Below are positions 44,147 through 55,264 of a stretch of DNA of 64,000 nt, in pieces. The number at the start of each line of letters is the position of its first letter. Positions within the stretch are counted from its first letter, which is position 1. Location of the stretch: the NCBI GenBank assembly GCA_963969495.1, contig OZ018333.1, positions 15,407,239 through 15,471,238 on the forward strand. Reading direction: 5' to 3'. Source of the stretch: Ceratothoa steindachneri. Lineage: Eukaryota > Arthropoda > Malacostraca > Isopoda > Cymothoidae. The notes beneath the pieces were generated by a model. It was not told the origin of the DNA, did no database searches, and saw nothing but the letters and a program-made list of their open reading frames with translations. Position numbers and translations under genes: made by a program.

Positions 44147-44585
44147 ACTGCGCTGACGTCCACCTCACTCACTACCTCAATGGCGTCTCTAGGCAGAAAC
44201 ACTGCCATAACCACTTCCACGTTGAGCCCGCATACGAGCATCATCCTGCCTAAAATCAACTCGACAGCAACCTGCCCTCTCACCTCCATCTTCCATCATT
44301 CTCCCAAACTTTTGATGCAGAGAATCCCATTGCATGGTTGTAACTTATTGAACAGGTCTGGGTAACCAATAAAGCAGTATATGGGTAGCTTATTATGTGG
44401 TTAATAATAATAAGTTGAACGTTTTTTTTTTGTAATTAGCCTAGTGAGTCTGAGGGCACCAGCCAAAGTAAGAAATTACTTTGGCAATGAATTGAGATTT
44501 AAAGTTGAATGGATGAATTAAAGCCAGTCCTTCTGGAGGGATATTAATTATAAGTTTTAACAATATATTTATTTGAGAAATAATA

Positions 44586-44588
<3 letters not shown>
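44147..44588. other. No supported gene
   Basis: An open frame at 44132-44365 (+) is Thr/Ser-rich (MVTLITALTSTSLTTSMASL) and overlaps one on the minus strand (44011-44289). Neither shows a known domain. The remaining bases are AT-rich. Confidence 0.4.

Positions 44589-44666
<78 letters not shown>
44589..44666. repeat. (TA)n microsatellite
   Basis: About 78 bp of pure TA dinucleotide. Confidence 0.97.
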
Positions 44667-44667
<1 letters not shown>

Positions 44668-45259
44668 CTGAGGTAATATAGTATGGGGAGAGCGTAAGTA
44701 TAGGTCCTTTATCACAAAATTAAGAATTTGCAGTACGACAATTATTGTGTTATGAATACAGGCAACGTCTGATCAATGAATGGAAAATGTTCTTAATAGG
44801 GGGAGCTTAAAAATGGTGATGAAGATTGTGGACAATTATTAAATAGAACAATGGGCGAATGATATTTGGAACTATACGACATGTAAATAATTTAGGGATG
44901 ATATGCCGATTTCAATATATTGAGGGTGTGCGAAATTGATAATGTATAAATAGAGTGAAATGAATTAATTCTTAGGTAAATGAAAGTTTTATGATAATTA
45001 GTTCTGGGATGTAGGAAATTCTATGCTAATCATTTGGGGGTGAAGGTAAAATCTATGCTAATGGTTGACGTAAATCTTGGGGTCTCTTAATAGTGGGAGA
45101 ACAATTGAAATGGTACACTTGCTGTATTTGCGTGTGCATGGTGAAAGGAAATGTTGCCATTTTATACATTTCCTGATATAACTATATTTATATATACATA
45201 ATGTTGTGGGGAAATTTATATACAACTTGTAGGGGTGAAGCCACTACAGCCGATTAGGT
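44667..45259. other. No supported gene
   Basis: AT-rich with no coding domain. A short imperfect repeat (TCTATGCTAATSATT-like, near 45030 and 45055) is visible. Confidence 0.45.
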
Positions 45260-45905
45260 GAGTAAACTACAGATCAACAATATACAGGAAGCTCTATGAG
45301 GAATTCGAAGCATACTTTGTTATAAGTGAGGATCTCTGCTTCTGCAAAGATATTAATGGCTTGTTTACAGATATTAGAATTGATCACAACCCTGAAGAAT
45401 GGTGACTTTTCAAAGATAGTTTTATAAAAAGCCTCAAAGCTGTTTTACAACATAATGGGAATCCGTATCCATTCCTGCATATAGCATACTCGGTACAGAT
45501 GAAGGAAGAATATGGCAATGTAAAAAAGCTTCCCGAGAAGGTAAACTATACTAAGTTTGAATGGGATGTTTGTGGTGATTTTAAAATGCTTGCCTTCTTA
45601 CTCGGATTGCAGGGTGGGTACACAAAGTATTCATGTTTTCTTTGCCTATGGAAAGGTCGGGCTGATCATGAACATTACCAGAAGGTTGTGTGGCCCCCTC
45701 GAGAAAACTTTCAGCCAGGAAAATTAAATGTTATTAGACAGCCTCTTGTAGAGCCTGCCAAAGTTTTTGATACCTTCACTTCATATAAAGATTCGTTTGG
45801 TCAAACAGTTTGTAAAAGCATTAATTAGATCATAGTGGAGGTTTGGCCAACTATTTCAGAGGCCAAATTTAAGGGTGGATATTTACTGGACCGCAAGTAA
45901 GGAAA
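45260..45905 (+). pseudogene. Fragment of an unnamed, repetitive protein family
   Basis: The reading runs IYRKLYEEFEAYFVISEDLC, then FCKDINGLFTDIRIDHNPEE W, a stop at about 45403, FKDSFIKSLKAVLQHNGNPY, then the open frame 45499-45828: EWDVCGDFKMLAFLLGLQGG, YTKYSCFLCLWKGRADHEHY and RQPLVEPAKVFD. From memory, similar ORFs (NICGDLKV...GLQGGYTKxxCFLCxWDSR) recur in many arthropod, cnidarian and fish genomes and are probably part of an unclassified transposable element. There is a C-x2-C pair but no known catalytic motif that I can name. At least one stop disrupts it. Confidence 0.55.
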
Positions 45906-45944
45906 ATGTTTTAAGTTAGTACACCCCGAGAATGCAATGAGTGA

Positions 45945-46180
45945 TAACATAACATAAGATAATTTCACGGATGACAAAAGCCACAAAGGCCTATCAAAGG
46001 TCATCCGTATCCATCAAATTCCACCCACATAATGCATCCATAGGATTTTGTCAGATCATGCATCTACAATATACAATTTTAACAATCCATAGGATTATGT
46101 CATACCATGCATCTACAATATATAATTTAAAGCCTCCATAGGAGTATGTCAAAAACAAAATCAAAGTCCCCCAAAATATG
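45945..46180 (-). mobile_element. CR1 family D, copy D5: 3' UTR, first part
   Basis: It begins with (CATAA)n, then ACGGATGACAAAAGCCAC and TATCAAAGGTCATCCGTATCC, matching the reversed 3' UTR of D2 and D3. It stops at CCCCCAAAATAT near 46180, where the duplicated tRNA-like unit enters, and continues at about 47300. Confidence 0.88.
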
Positions 46181-46738
46181 TAGGGGTGCGAAGATGTATA
46201 AGAGAAAAACTTCCTTCCAAAAAGCGAGTATATAAATAGCCCATTAAATTACCAAGTCAAGACGGACTTCGCCGTAGCGTAAGGGTAGAGTGCTAGCCTC
46301 GGGATTCAAAAGACCCGCGATCGATCCCATACAGTCCACACATTTTTACGAAGAAAATTCTCGAAAAAAACGGAGAATGCTTCAAGGAATAACTAATCCA
46401 GAGAAGGACCAAGAAATAAACAAATATAAATATGCCCCACCCCCATAACTGGTGACCATCAAAAGGCCGAACAATCTTCTGATCATGGTTACAACTGCAT
46501 ATGCTCTCCTACTAGAGTTTAAGAAAAAGTGCTGCTGGGAACCGGAGACCCGGGAAAGGATATTATTGATTAGCGTCGAAAACTTAGTTCGCTCTCCTCA
46601 ATCCCACTTAATTAGCTCCACTCATCCCGCAGACTCGGCCGCCGGGGAGGGAGAGCTACTAGTAATCCTCGATTAAGAAATCCAATACTAGTCTCTCCCC
46701 AATCCTCAAATTCACTCCGCGTTCTAGAAAGGGACCTG
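46181..46738 (+). repeat. tRNA-like SINE candidate unit 1
   Basis: The unit starts GTAGGGGTGCGAAGATGTAT. It contains the tRNA-like segment 46264-46337 and an AT-rich end AAGAAATAAACAAATATAAA near 46408, then about 290 bp of other sequence before unit 2. The first 190 bases of the two units are about 93% alike by eye. Confidence 0.75.
46264..46337 (+). ncRNA. tRNA-like segment with Pol III A and B boxes
   Basis: It is 74 bases, tRNA length. The ends GGACT and AGTCC pair. A-box-like TAGCGTAAGGG is followed about 40 bases later by B-box-like GATCGATCC. The T arm and anticodon arm do not pair properly, so this is not a working tRNA; it looks like the head of a tRNA-derived SINE. Confidence 0.55.
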
Positions 46739-47299
46739 TGTAGGGGTGCGAAGATGTATAAGAGAAAAACTTCCTTCCAGAAAGCGAGAATATAAATAGC
46801 CCATTAAATTACCAAGTCAAGACGGACTTCGCCGTATCGTAATGGTAGAGTGCTAGCCTTGGGATTCAAAAGACCCGCGATCGATCCCCAAAGTCCACAA
46901 TTTTTTACGAAGAAAATCCCAGAAGAAAACGGAAAACGCTTTATCGACAACTCAAGAAAAACGACTCAAGAGAAAAACCGCTGTCAAGGAAAACGGAAAA
47001 GAAAACGACTTCAAGGGCCAACTCGTCTCTACTCATCTCATCCCATCCAAAATCGTCAAGAAGCATCAAGTAGTCATCACGTCATCAGAATTGGAAGGGA
47101 TCATCACATCGTCGTTAAAAGTAAGATACATCAAGAAAAAGAAGATCAAGAATTAACCCAGCCAACTTAAAGAAGAAAGAATCTCAACCTACTTAAAAAG
47201 AAGAAGGAATCTCAGCCAACTAGAATATGGAGTCAGATAAATGCAAGACAAATATTTCAAGGGGCACTTCAGTCAAGAAATAAACAAATATAAATATTT
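46739..47299 (+). repeat. tRNA-like SINE candidate unit 2
   Basis: Starts GTAGGGGTGCGAAGATGTAT again. The tRNA-like segment is 46824-46896 (73 bases, GGACTT / AAGTCC ends). The purine-rich body is full of AAGAA and TCAAG and closes with AAGAAATAAACAAATATAAA near 47275, the same end as in unit 1. It then returns to D5. Confidence 0.75.
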
Positions 47300-47399
47300 T
47301 CCCCCATAAATATACAATAAAAAGAAACTGCATCAGCAGGAATGAGTCAAGAAACATACCCCTATCCAAAAAGTTCGAAGTTAACCGTCCATCTTCCCC
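47300..47399 (-). mobile_element. CR1 family D, copy D5: 3' UTR, second part
   Basis: ATACAATAAAAAGAAACTGC and ATGAGTCAAGAAACATA match 55500-55550 of D3, directly continuing the segment interrupted at 46180. The copy ends before reaching ORF2. Confidence 0.85.
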
Positions 47400-47937
47400 T
47401 CCCTCTCTGGAATCTTTTCTTCAGGGGTTGTTCCCAGAGAGGCTCTGGCCTTCTCGTGGCGAGGGAGGGGGGGGGAGGTCAGCTCTGGGCCCCTTAGGGG
47501 TCCCATAGTCCCGCCAACAAGACTTTTAACCTACCCCTTTTTCTTCCCCCCCTCTATTACGTTCTTCCACTGCACTTTATTTCCCCCTCTTCTTTCACCT
47601 ATCTATTGGACCTTAATGATACCCGACGTATGCTCGTTTAATGGATTGATTCCGAATTGTTCTTTCATGAAGGTGAAACAGGCTGGGCATCTCCACAGCC
47701 TTCGTCTACAGAATCCCCAAGGGCCAACCCATCGTGGGCCCCTTTTCCCCGTGCGTAGGAGAGCTTGGGCAGCCTCTTAGGTTTCTAAAGATGGTGTGGT
47801 GGATCCGTATCCATTCTCCAAGAGGACATACCAGACGGAACTGATTGTATAGTTGCAGTAGCGCCGGGGCCTTGTAGGCCTCCATGGTGGGGAGTCCCGA
47901 GGGAGAATGCAAAGTTTTTTTTGTTTTTTTTTGGCAA

Positions 47938-48944
47938 TGGCTAGCCATAAACAAAAAAAGCTCCCCTTCAGGTAAGGGTTCTGGTGCCAAACGTTCCTTA
48001 GCTCCCCTTTCATCCTTCCCTCGCTTGTTGGACCACTACTCCAATAAAGTAGACCTAGATCTAGATTTTCCTCGGTTCCTTTCAGGAATTCATCATCCTA
48101 CACCACACTTGCAAAAGTCGATGTGTTTGACGTCAATGAATATTTTGAGTCCCGCTGTGATGAACCCCGCCGGATGTGGTCAAGAGGTAGTGATGATGTC
48201 GAAGTCGAGGTGTCATCCTACTCTCAACACAACCTTGTGCGAAATCTATCCTCGATAACTGAAATTCCAATAAATGTCTCGCCCCATCCGCGTCTGAATT
48301 TTGTCCAAGGTGTCGTCCGTTCAAACGAACTAAAGGACTATGACCCCACCCGCCTTCAGAGCAAGATAGTACACAAGTCACACACGTACACAGGGTAACT
48401 AAAACATTAGGTTCCATTAGAGTTCCAACCGCCACACTGATTTTAACATTTGAACGACAAGAACTGCCGCAGTATATTAAAGCTGGGTACCTTCGTGTCC
48501 CGGTAAGTCCCTATATTGAACTACCCAGAAGCTGCTTCAATTGCAATCAATTTGGACATGTTGGCCGTACCTGTCGGTACCCCCGCTCCTGCGTGAATTG
48601 TAGCTCTGACTACCATGGTCCCGAATGCACAAAAAACACCCCGCTGTGCCAACTGCGGAGGTACCCACAGTGCTGCGTCAAAACTCTGCTCTATATTTTT
48701 ATATGAAAAGGGGGTGCTCGCTTTGTGCGACTCCCTACGTCTAGATATAAGAGAGGCCCGCCAGCGTGCTCGAGCACAAACCTCACCATTCAGCCGGCTC
48801 TTCTCTGACGTCTACGTGACGCTGGACGAAACCGACCATCACGCGCGAGTTTCGACCAGCCTGAAGCACTTCATCCTACATGTACTCGAAGAGTCGGAAA
48901 CATTCGGAATATGCAGTCGAAGCATCGCTCTCACACCGAGATAA
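47938..48944 (+). pseudogene. G ORF1 (gag-like) with three CCHC knuckles
   Basis: Starts MASHKQKKLPF at 47938, with a stop soon after. The conserved part is MWSRGSDDVEVEVSS (48174), VSPHPRLNFVQGVVRSNELK (about 48280), TATLILTFERQELPQYIKAG (about 48430), then CFNCNQFGHVGRTC (48534), CVNCSSDYHGPEC and, after a frameshift near 48647, CANCGGTHSAASKLC. LCDSLRLDIREARQRAR closes the domain. A Ser/Pro-rich tail runs to about 49650 in other frames. RNA-binding role by family. Confidence 0.85.
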
Positions 48945-49668
48945 CCAATGTAGCCCCCCTCTCTCCAGCAGCTCTAGCTGGTAGAGACGCTCAGGGTGAG
49001 ACACTTGAAGAATCCCCACCATCGACCAGTGAAGGTTCATCCACCCGACCCCGAGACCCAAAGCCCAGTAGTAAGAGGAAGGATTCCTCACCTGGGTCAT
49101 CGACCACCAATAAGCGGGCAGCCTCTGGAGCTATCTCGGCCGAACCCCGAAAATTTTCAATGGCCTCTTCCCTTTGGCTGAACATTCTATGCCCTTAATT
49201 TCGTCTCCCCCTTCACAGGACTTAGGCCCCGTCCTAATCCAAACGACGGCAGATATACACCCAGTTCCACATACCTCGCTCAGAACGCCTGTCCGCTCCA
49301 CTCACCCTTCTACCATTGATCCGATGGAAGCAGTTTATACTCCAACATCACCAATCGCGGCGGTTGGAGCAACCCCTCAGACACCGAAAATACCCTCGAC
49401 CCATGAATCCGGATCTACCGGCCGAACATCCTTTCTCGATCTTCCTTTTCCTCCAGGTTGTGAGCCTGAATTACAATCAAGGGCCTCGGTCGGTTATCCA
49501 AAACCCACGAAAAAAGCCCAGTTACTGCTCCATCTAGGATCTCTGCCCCTGCAAAAGCAGGCTCCTCAAAATAAGCTCTCCGTCTCCCAAGCTCTTTGGG
49601 ACGAAGTCAAATACAATATCGGCCACAAAAGAGAAAAAGATATCCACAGTGGTATCTAATCGTCCCAC

Positions 49669-50690
49669 ATAATATCTTCCATTTTACAATGGAATTGCCA
49701 AGGCGTTCTTCCAAAGTGGGAAGAACTCAAAATTCTGTTGACGACTATCTCCCCCGTAGTTACTTGTCTTCAGGAGAATAAACTGGGTATACGACCCTTT
49801 ACCACGGTACCCGGCTTTCTCACTTTCAACTCTATTGCTCCTGCTGGAAGCCCCTCTCATGGGGGGGAAGTGTCACTCATGGTATCTTCATCCCACCATG
49901 TTTCTCCCATCCCCCTGCATACTACCCTCCAAGCTGTTGCCGCCGTGAGGGTTTTTCTTATTAAGCTTTTTACCGTTTTCTCCATTTACCTCCCCTTTTG
50001 TTTATCATTGTCAATACCCGACCTTTTAGAACTTATAGACCAGTTGCCCTCACCATTCTTATTACTAGGAGATTTTAACGGCCGTCACCCATACTGGGGT
50101 GACATCACTCGAAATGCCAAAGGCAGTGTTTAAAAGTCCCTTTTATTATCTGACTTTTTTGTGTTTTAAATACTGGCGATTTTACCTCTTATCATGTTCA
50201 GGCGGACTCTTTTAGCTGTGTTGACCTGTCCGTTTGTTCCCCGGATTGCCTCACGGAATTTCGATGGTCAGTTCTTGACGATCTCGATGGGAGGGACCAC
50301 TTCCCTATTGTCTTATCGGCCCTTCAATTTAGCGCTCATACAACTATGCCCCTTAAGTGGGACTTAGGTCATGCAGATTGGGAAGGTTTCCGAAAGGCGT
50401 CCTTCACAAGTGCATCCCTGGGAACCTTCAATGGATTGGACGCGGCAGTAGAATACTTTACATCGATTATCTACAATGCAGCAACACAGACCATCTCACG
50501 GAGGCTACCCGCCGCGGGCCGCTCAACTGTGCCCTGGTGGACCTCGACGTGTGCAACAGCTAACAAAAATTACAAGTTAGCCTATGGCCGGTTCCGAAAG
50601 AACCCAACTTTGTGCAATAAATTCGACCGAAACCGAGCTCGTGCGCTTCACCAAAGAACCCTTCATCAGGCTCGCCGAAATTCATAGTGC
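49669..50690 (+). pseudogene. G ORF2, endonuclease domain
   Basis: SILQWNCQGVLPKWEELKIL (49676), CLQENKLGIRPF (catalytic Glu, about 49765), VFSIYLPFCLSLS and LLLGDFNGRHPYWGDITRN (50065) are in order. A stop at 50131 and frame changes precede the linker AYGRFRKNPTLCNKFDRNRA (about 50580). The terminal Asp-His region (GRDHFPIVLSA, about 50293) is in another frame. Not functional. Confidence 0.82.
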
Positions 50691-50714
50691 CGTTACGTTT
50701 CAACGATTTCCTCT

Positions 50715-51707
50715 ATGACACCAACTGCTAAGATCTGGAAGAGGATTAATAAGATCAGGGGCCGTTATGCTGATCATCATACCCCCACACTCAACTTAGA
50801 CGGTTCCTTGGAGAATGACGGCCTGGCAGTCAACAATGCTTTTGCTGACTATTTCCGCGCCATCAGCAGTGTCAGCCGTTACGATAAGGCTTTTCAATCC
50901 TACAAATCAAAGGAAGAGTCTCATTCTCTCAACTTCACACCAAAATCTAACCTTCCATATAACGCTCTACTCAGCATCCATGAGCTCCATAGCGCTTTAT
51001 CCCTTTGCAGAGCTACTTTCCCTGGTCTTGACGAGATCCATTTCGATATGATTCGGCACCTACATTCACACTCTACTCTCTTCTTACTTGATTTGTATAA
51101 CCTTATATGGGTGAAGGGTTTTTACCCCTCATCATGGCGCATTGGAATCATCCTTCCCTTTGTCAAACCAGGCAGGGACGGGTTGGACGCAGATCACTAC
51201 CGCCCTATAGCTCTCACCAGCTGTTTGAGTAAGTTGCTGGAAAAAATTATATTGGAGCGCCTAAACTGGTTCCTAGAAACCAATCACCTTCTCTCTCCAT
51301 TTCAATGTGGCTTCCGCAAAGGTCATAGTACCCTTGATCTACTAGTACGTTTCGAGGGATCGGTCCGGAAAGCTTTCTCATTAAAGCACCGAGTCCTGGC
51401 CATATTTTTCGATATTGAGAAAGCCTACGACACAACATGGAGATACGGCATCTTGAAGCAGCTATACGTCTGGGGAATGAGAGGCCTTTTACCTTCACTT
51501 ATTCAAAGTGTTTTAGCATCTCGATCCTTCAAGGTACGTGTGGGAGACGCAGACTCTGACCTGCAACCACAAGAGGAGGGCGTTCCTCAGAGCAGTGTTT
51601 TAAGTGTCTTTTGTTTTATAATTGCCATCAATGATATTATTTCGTCTCTCCCAGAGGGTGTATCGGCAACTCTGTTTGTCGATGATTTAGCACTATACTG
51701 TTCCTGA
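50715..51707 (+). pseudogene. G ORF2, reverse transcriptase, truncated after the active site
   Basis: A 330-codon open frame. Linker TAKIWKRINKIRGRY, then YRPIALTSCLSKLLEK (about 51200), CGFRKGHSTLDLLVRFE, DIEKAYDTTWRYGILKQL (about 51413), EEGVPQSSVLS (Ser in place of Gly in the usual PQGS) and FVDDLALYCS at the end, followed by a stop. The thumb and RNase H are missing because LINE E starts about 120 bp later. Confidence 0.88.
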
Positions 51708-52489
51708 CCTCACCTTCCATCAGCAGCGCGTCGGCTACAACTGGCGGTCGATGCTGTATCCAAAAGAGCACAACTTAAGGGATTCCGCTTTTCCACGAAC
51801 AAAACCAAAGCAATGTATTGGGTGTTGGCGTATCTGATTAGCTCCGCATAACTAATATTTTATTAACTAAATCTTTCTATATATATTTGTAGTAATTAAG
51901 GTTTGCTGCACTTATTTATAATGGGGAGCTTATACAGCCCTACTGATTTCCGTTAGGTCTTTTGAAATGGAGGATGACCCCGATGGGTCTCCTCCTGATA
52001 ATATAAATCTTCCATTTAAATACTTAATAGCACCTGTAAAAGAAGATGATAAATTTAATGACAAGCCCCCTTCAATTTAGCATTGCCCTTAAAAACTGTA
52101 ATTTACTTAATGATATCCAATGTCATGACGTAACTTTTACTCTTTGCACAAAAAATTGCATTATTAGTACCAGTACTAAGATTAAAAATGTGTTTTTATT
52201 TAGTGCAGGTTTCTTACTAGGTGAGTGGAAAGTAACTTGTAAATTACTATCAGATCTTCCAAAATCCTATGGGGTTATTGGCCCAATTGCTCTAAATGAG
52301 AATGTAGTGGAAATAAAGAATGAATTAATATCTAAAGGCTACCCTATACTATCAATGTCTCGTATCAATAAAATAATAAAAAAAGATAACACTCCAACAC
52401 AATTTTTTAAAATTGACTTCTCATTTGAGAATAAGCCAACTATAATTAAAATACTGTATACAAATTTCCATGTAAACGATTAGGTAATT

Positions 52490-53693
52490 GTGAAGACTAT
52501 GGGCAGATCGTAGGCCTAGTTTTTTTGGGCTATTTTGGGCTACTTTCCGGTGTTACTTTTTTAGAGATGAAATCGAAGACTTTTATGGCTATTTTCATTT
52601 TTATACTGGGGGGCTGTGCCCCCCAGACCCCCCCCCCAAAGGATTGAAACTCAGGGTCATCGCAGTGTTATCCCCGCGGCGCGCCGTACCCAACAACGAG
52701 CCGACGCTCAAAATAATCGTTAATACTTACGCCAGACGGGTGGGTAGAGTTTACCAGCAGCAAGCCAGAATTCGGTAAGATGTTCGTATCCTTCAGATGA
52801 CAAATTTGAATAGGCTGCCCATCCGTCAGATACGACTGTCGTGCCCGGCAAAATCCACTTTTTTATCGCTGCGAGGAGGGTTTCTCGATTTCGATTTGCC
52901 ACCGAAACAATAAAAATTCTCTTTATTTCACATTCGAACCCTCCAAAAACCCACTGCCCTTCCACTACACGGCCCATGGGCTTCGAGAAACGCAACATAT
53001 TTCTCGTTGTCGGTTAAAATAGCACCGAAACGTTGAATAGGTAACAAACAAACTTCACACAAAAATGAAATTTTGACAAATGAGCGGGAAACGGCGTGGG
53101 TGGTCGTTTAAATATGAGAGATGCGGACGGAAAAGTAGAGCATTGTTCCCGGAAATTTCGTGACTTTTTTTTACTGAAATTGACCATTTGTGTTTCCTGA
53201 ACTACACATATATAGTAATAAAAACACTAATCCTGAACGCATCCATTTGGAACAATAATCAAAATGAAGGTCGTAAAAAACCTGTTAAAAAAAAATCAAA
53301 GAAGAGAAATAAATACGGAACAGAAAAAATGAAAAAGTACTGTTTTCGTCAGAATTAAGACGTGAGACTTCATTAACAACACCGAAATATGGTTTAATCG
53401 AGCATTAAACAATGGGAAATTAAGTAACAAGTAAATAAAAAGACTAAATAATGTCAGGCATAGGGTAGGTAGGATATATAGAAAAGAAATAAGGGGGAAA
53501 AACATCTAAAATATAAGAAAAACCAAGTTTTGATCAATATAAAAAGCACAAAAAGCCTTGAAACAAATACAGCTTTCTGATTGGTCATTTATGAAACTGA
53601 ATCCAGATCTGTGATTGGCCAGTGCGATAGCAGAAAAACAATGAAAAGTAGCCCAAAAAATAAACTAGAGTCGCATGTGCCCATAGTCTTCAC
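52490..53693 (-). mobile_element. Merlin-type DNA transposon (IS1016/ISXO2-like transposase)
   Basis: Inverted ends GTGAAGACTATGGGC (52490-52504 and the complement at 53679-53693), with further similarity inside (GGGCTA... CTAGTTT). The total is 1204 bp. The transposase fragment is on the minus strand. No clear 8-9 bp target duplication is visible; part of the host gag sequence next to it appears lost. Confidence 0.82.
52720..52998 (-). pseudogene. Merlin transposase fragment (ISXO2-like domain)
   Basis: GRVVEGQWVFGGFECEIKRI, then NRETLLAAIKKWILPGTTVV, SDGWAAYSNL and GYEHLT match the DDE domain of ISXO2/IS1595-like transposases, which defines eukaryotic Merlin. The Asp of SDGWAAY is one catalytic residue; the first Asp region and the C-terminal Glu part are missing. 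A GTAAGT at 52730-52725 (minus) lies near the end of the frame, so an intron is possible but unproven. Confidence 0.8.
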
Positions 53694-54916
53694 AATGACC
53701 ACTCAGCTAATGACTGCCCAAGAGTCACTTTAAAATGCGCAAATTTGAACTTAAACCATGTATCAACCTTCAAAGGATGCAAAGTATACCAGGAAGCTAA
53801 GAAAGTTGAAATCGTAGCAAAAAAGTTAAATATTAGTTATGAAAGTGCTAAAACACAAATAAAAGAAAACAATAATAAACCTTATAATATAAACTCTTAT
53901 CCATCCTCTATTTCCAAGGAAACTGCTGCAATTATCCAAAACCCCCAAGAAGTTAACCAAGCTAGCTATTTGCATATCTTAAAAACTAACCTACAAGATA
54001 GAACCATCAATAATAATACAGCAAATGGCAAATCAATTCACCACCAAACCTTGATTAATAACCCTAATCCACTTGTTTATGATAAAACAAACGATCCAAA
54101 TTTTCTTACTAATTCAAATACATCCTCTACTGACCCCCTCAAAATTAGTAATCATCAAAATAATGCAAACGATACACATATTTACAATTTCTCTTAATTG
54201 CTTTGCTTAAAAGACTCTTGGGACAGAAGGAATTCAAAGAAGCATTAGTTGAAGCAAAACAAATGCAACAAGAAGCTATACACTCTCAATCTGCTGATAC
54301 AACGCTTAATAATGAAACTCAACTAATATTAGATGAAGAAGGGAATAAAAATCAGGAAATGCTCACTGAAGCTGATAATCTGGGCAAAACTGTCAGGCAA
54401 GACACAAGTATTCCAAAACCTAGAGAAAATAAACTAAACATCACTATATCTCATAAAAATGTAGCCCAGGTAAAAGTAGACAAAAACCTCCCATTGTTGA
54501 AACAAATGATGCAGTTAATTTCAAAGGTAAAAATAAAACCCCCGTAAATTCTGAACCTGAAAAAATTAAAGAAATGGCAAAACTAATAATCCAAACTTAA
54601 ACAAATCAAATAAAAGACCCGTTTGTAGTGCACCTGAACCTATAAATAAAAAAGCCAAGTAAAATGGATAATAAAACAAACAAGATAAAAATTTTGCAAT
54701 GGAATTGCTAGAGCTTATTTTCTCATCTATCGGAATTCAAAGTTTACTTATATGCTAACAAACCCCACTTGTGTTGTATATGCGAAACACGATTGGGCAT
54801 CAAATCAAATGTTAATTTTATTAACTATGCAATTTTTAGAAGAGACAGAGATAGAAGGGGTGGAGGTATAATGATCTTAATTCGCAAAGACATTAACTAT
54901 AAAATGACTATATTAA

Positions 54917-55079
54917 TGATGGGCCCTTGTGGCCTTTGTCATCTTTTATATTATATTGTGGGGGACTTTGATTTTGTCTTCCCCTGGCGATGGTTCTTTT
55001 TGTGGGTGGGTTTTGACGGATGCGGATGACCTTTGATAGGCCTTTGTGGCTTTTGTCATCTGTGAAATTATGTTATGTT
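54917..55079 (+). mobile_element. CR1 family D, copy D4: short 3' end
   Basis: GGGCCCTTGTGGCC, TTATATTATATTGTGGGGGA and GCGGATGACCTTTGATAGGC match the D1 3' UTR (63025-63180), ending TTATGTTATGTTA. It is 5' truncated to about 160 bp and inserted in the E endonuclease in the + orientation. Confidence 0.9.
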
Positions 55080-55264
55080 AACAAAGCCCTTGAAGCTCAG
55101 GCTATCAGAATTTATCTAAAAAATAATAATGCTGTAGATATACTCAATTTATATAATCCCCATGCAAACAATTCTATTGAACAAGAACTAGAATTCTATA
55201 CATCTCAACTAGGTAATAAATTAATTATTTGTGTTGATCTAAATCAAAGACACCCCACATGGGA

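Larger units (their letters stand above)
47400..51830 (+). mobile_element. I-like LINE G, 3' part missing
   Basis: The 5' UTR is C-rich (start unclear, about 47390-47650). Gag-like ORF1 (about 47938-48944), endonuclease (49669-50690) and reverse transcriptase (50715-51820) follow. The element stops after the active site, where LINE E begins. The rest of G may lie beyond the window, on the far side of E. Its proteins resemble F more than A. Confidence 0.82.
51967..54662 (+). pseudogene. E ORF1 (gag-like), split by Merlin
   Basis: ATG at 51967 (MEDDPDGSPPDNINLPFKYL). A frameshift near 52060 leads to 52486: YGVIGPIALNENVVEIKNEL and NTPTQFFKIDF...KPTIIKILY, the fold that precedes the knuckles in Jockey-type gag. 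After Merlin come SANDCP and KCANLNLNHVSTFKGCKVYQ (53700-53770, the last knuckles), then a long Asn/Gln/Ser-rich tail in two frames (53745-54197, 54203-54547) to TAA at 54660-54662. ORF2 starts one base later. Not functional. Confidence 0.75.

Noticed and set aside
44011..44365. Overlapping open frames beside the palindrome
   Set aside because: The minus frame is mostly the translated TA repeat, and the + frame is Thr/Ser-rich without a domain.
46264..46337. A functional tRNA gene
   Set aside because: Length and boxes fit, but the T arm and anticodon arm do not pair and the same defects occur in the second copy; better explained as a SINE head.
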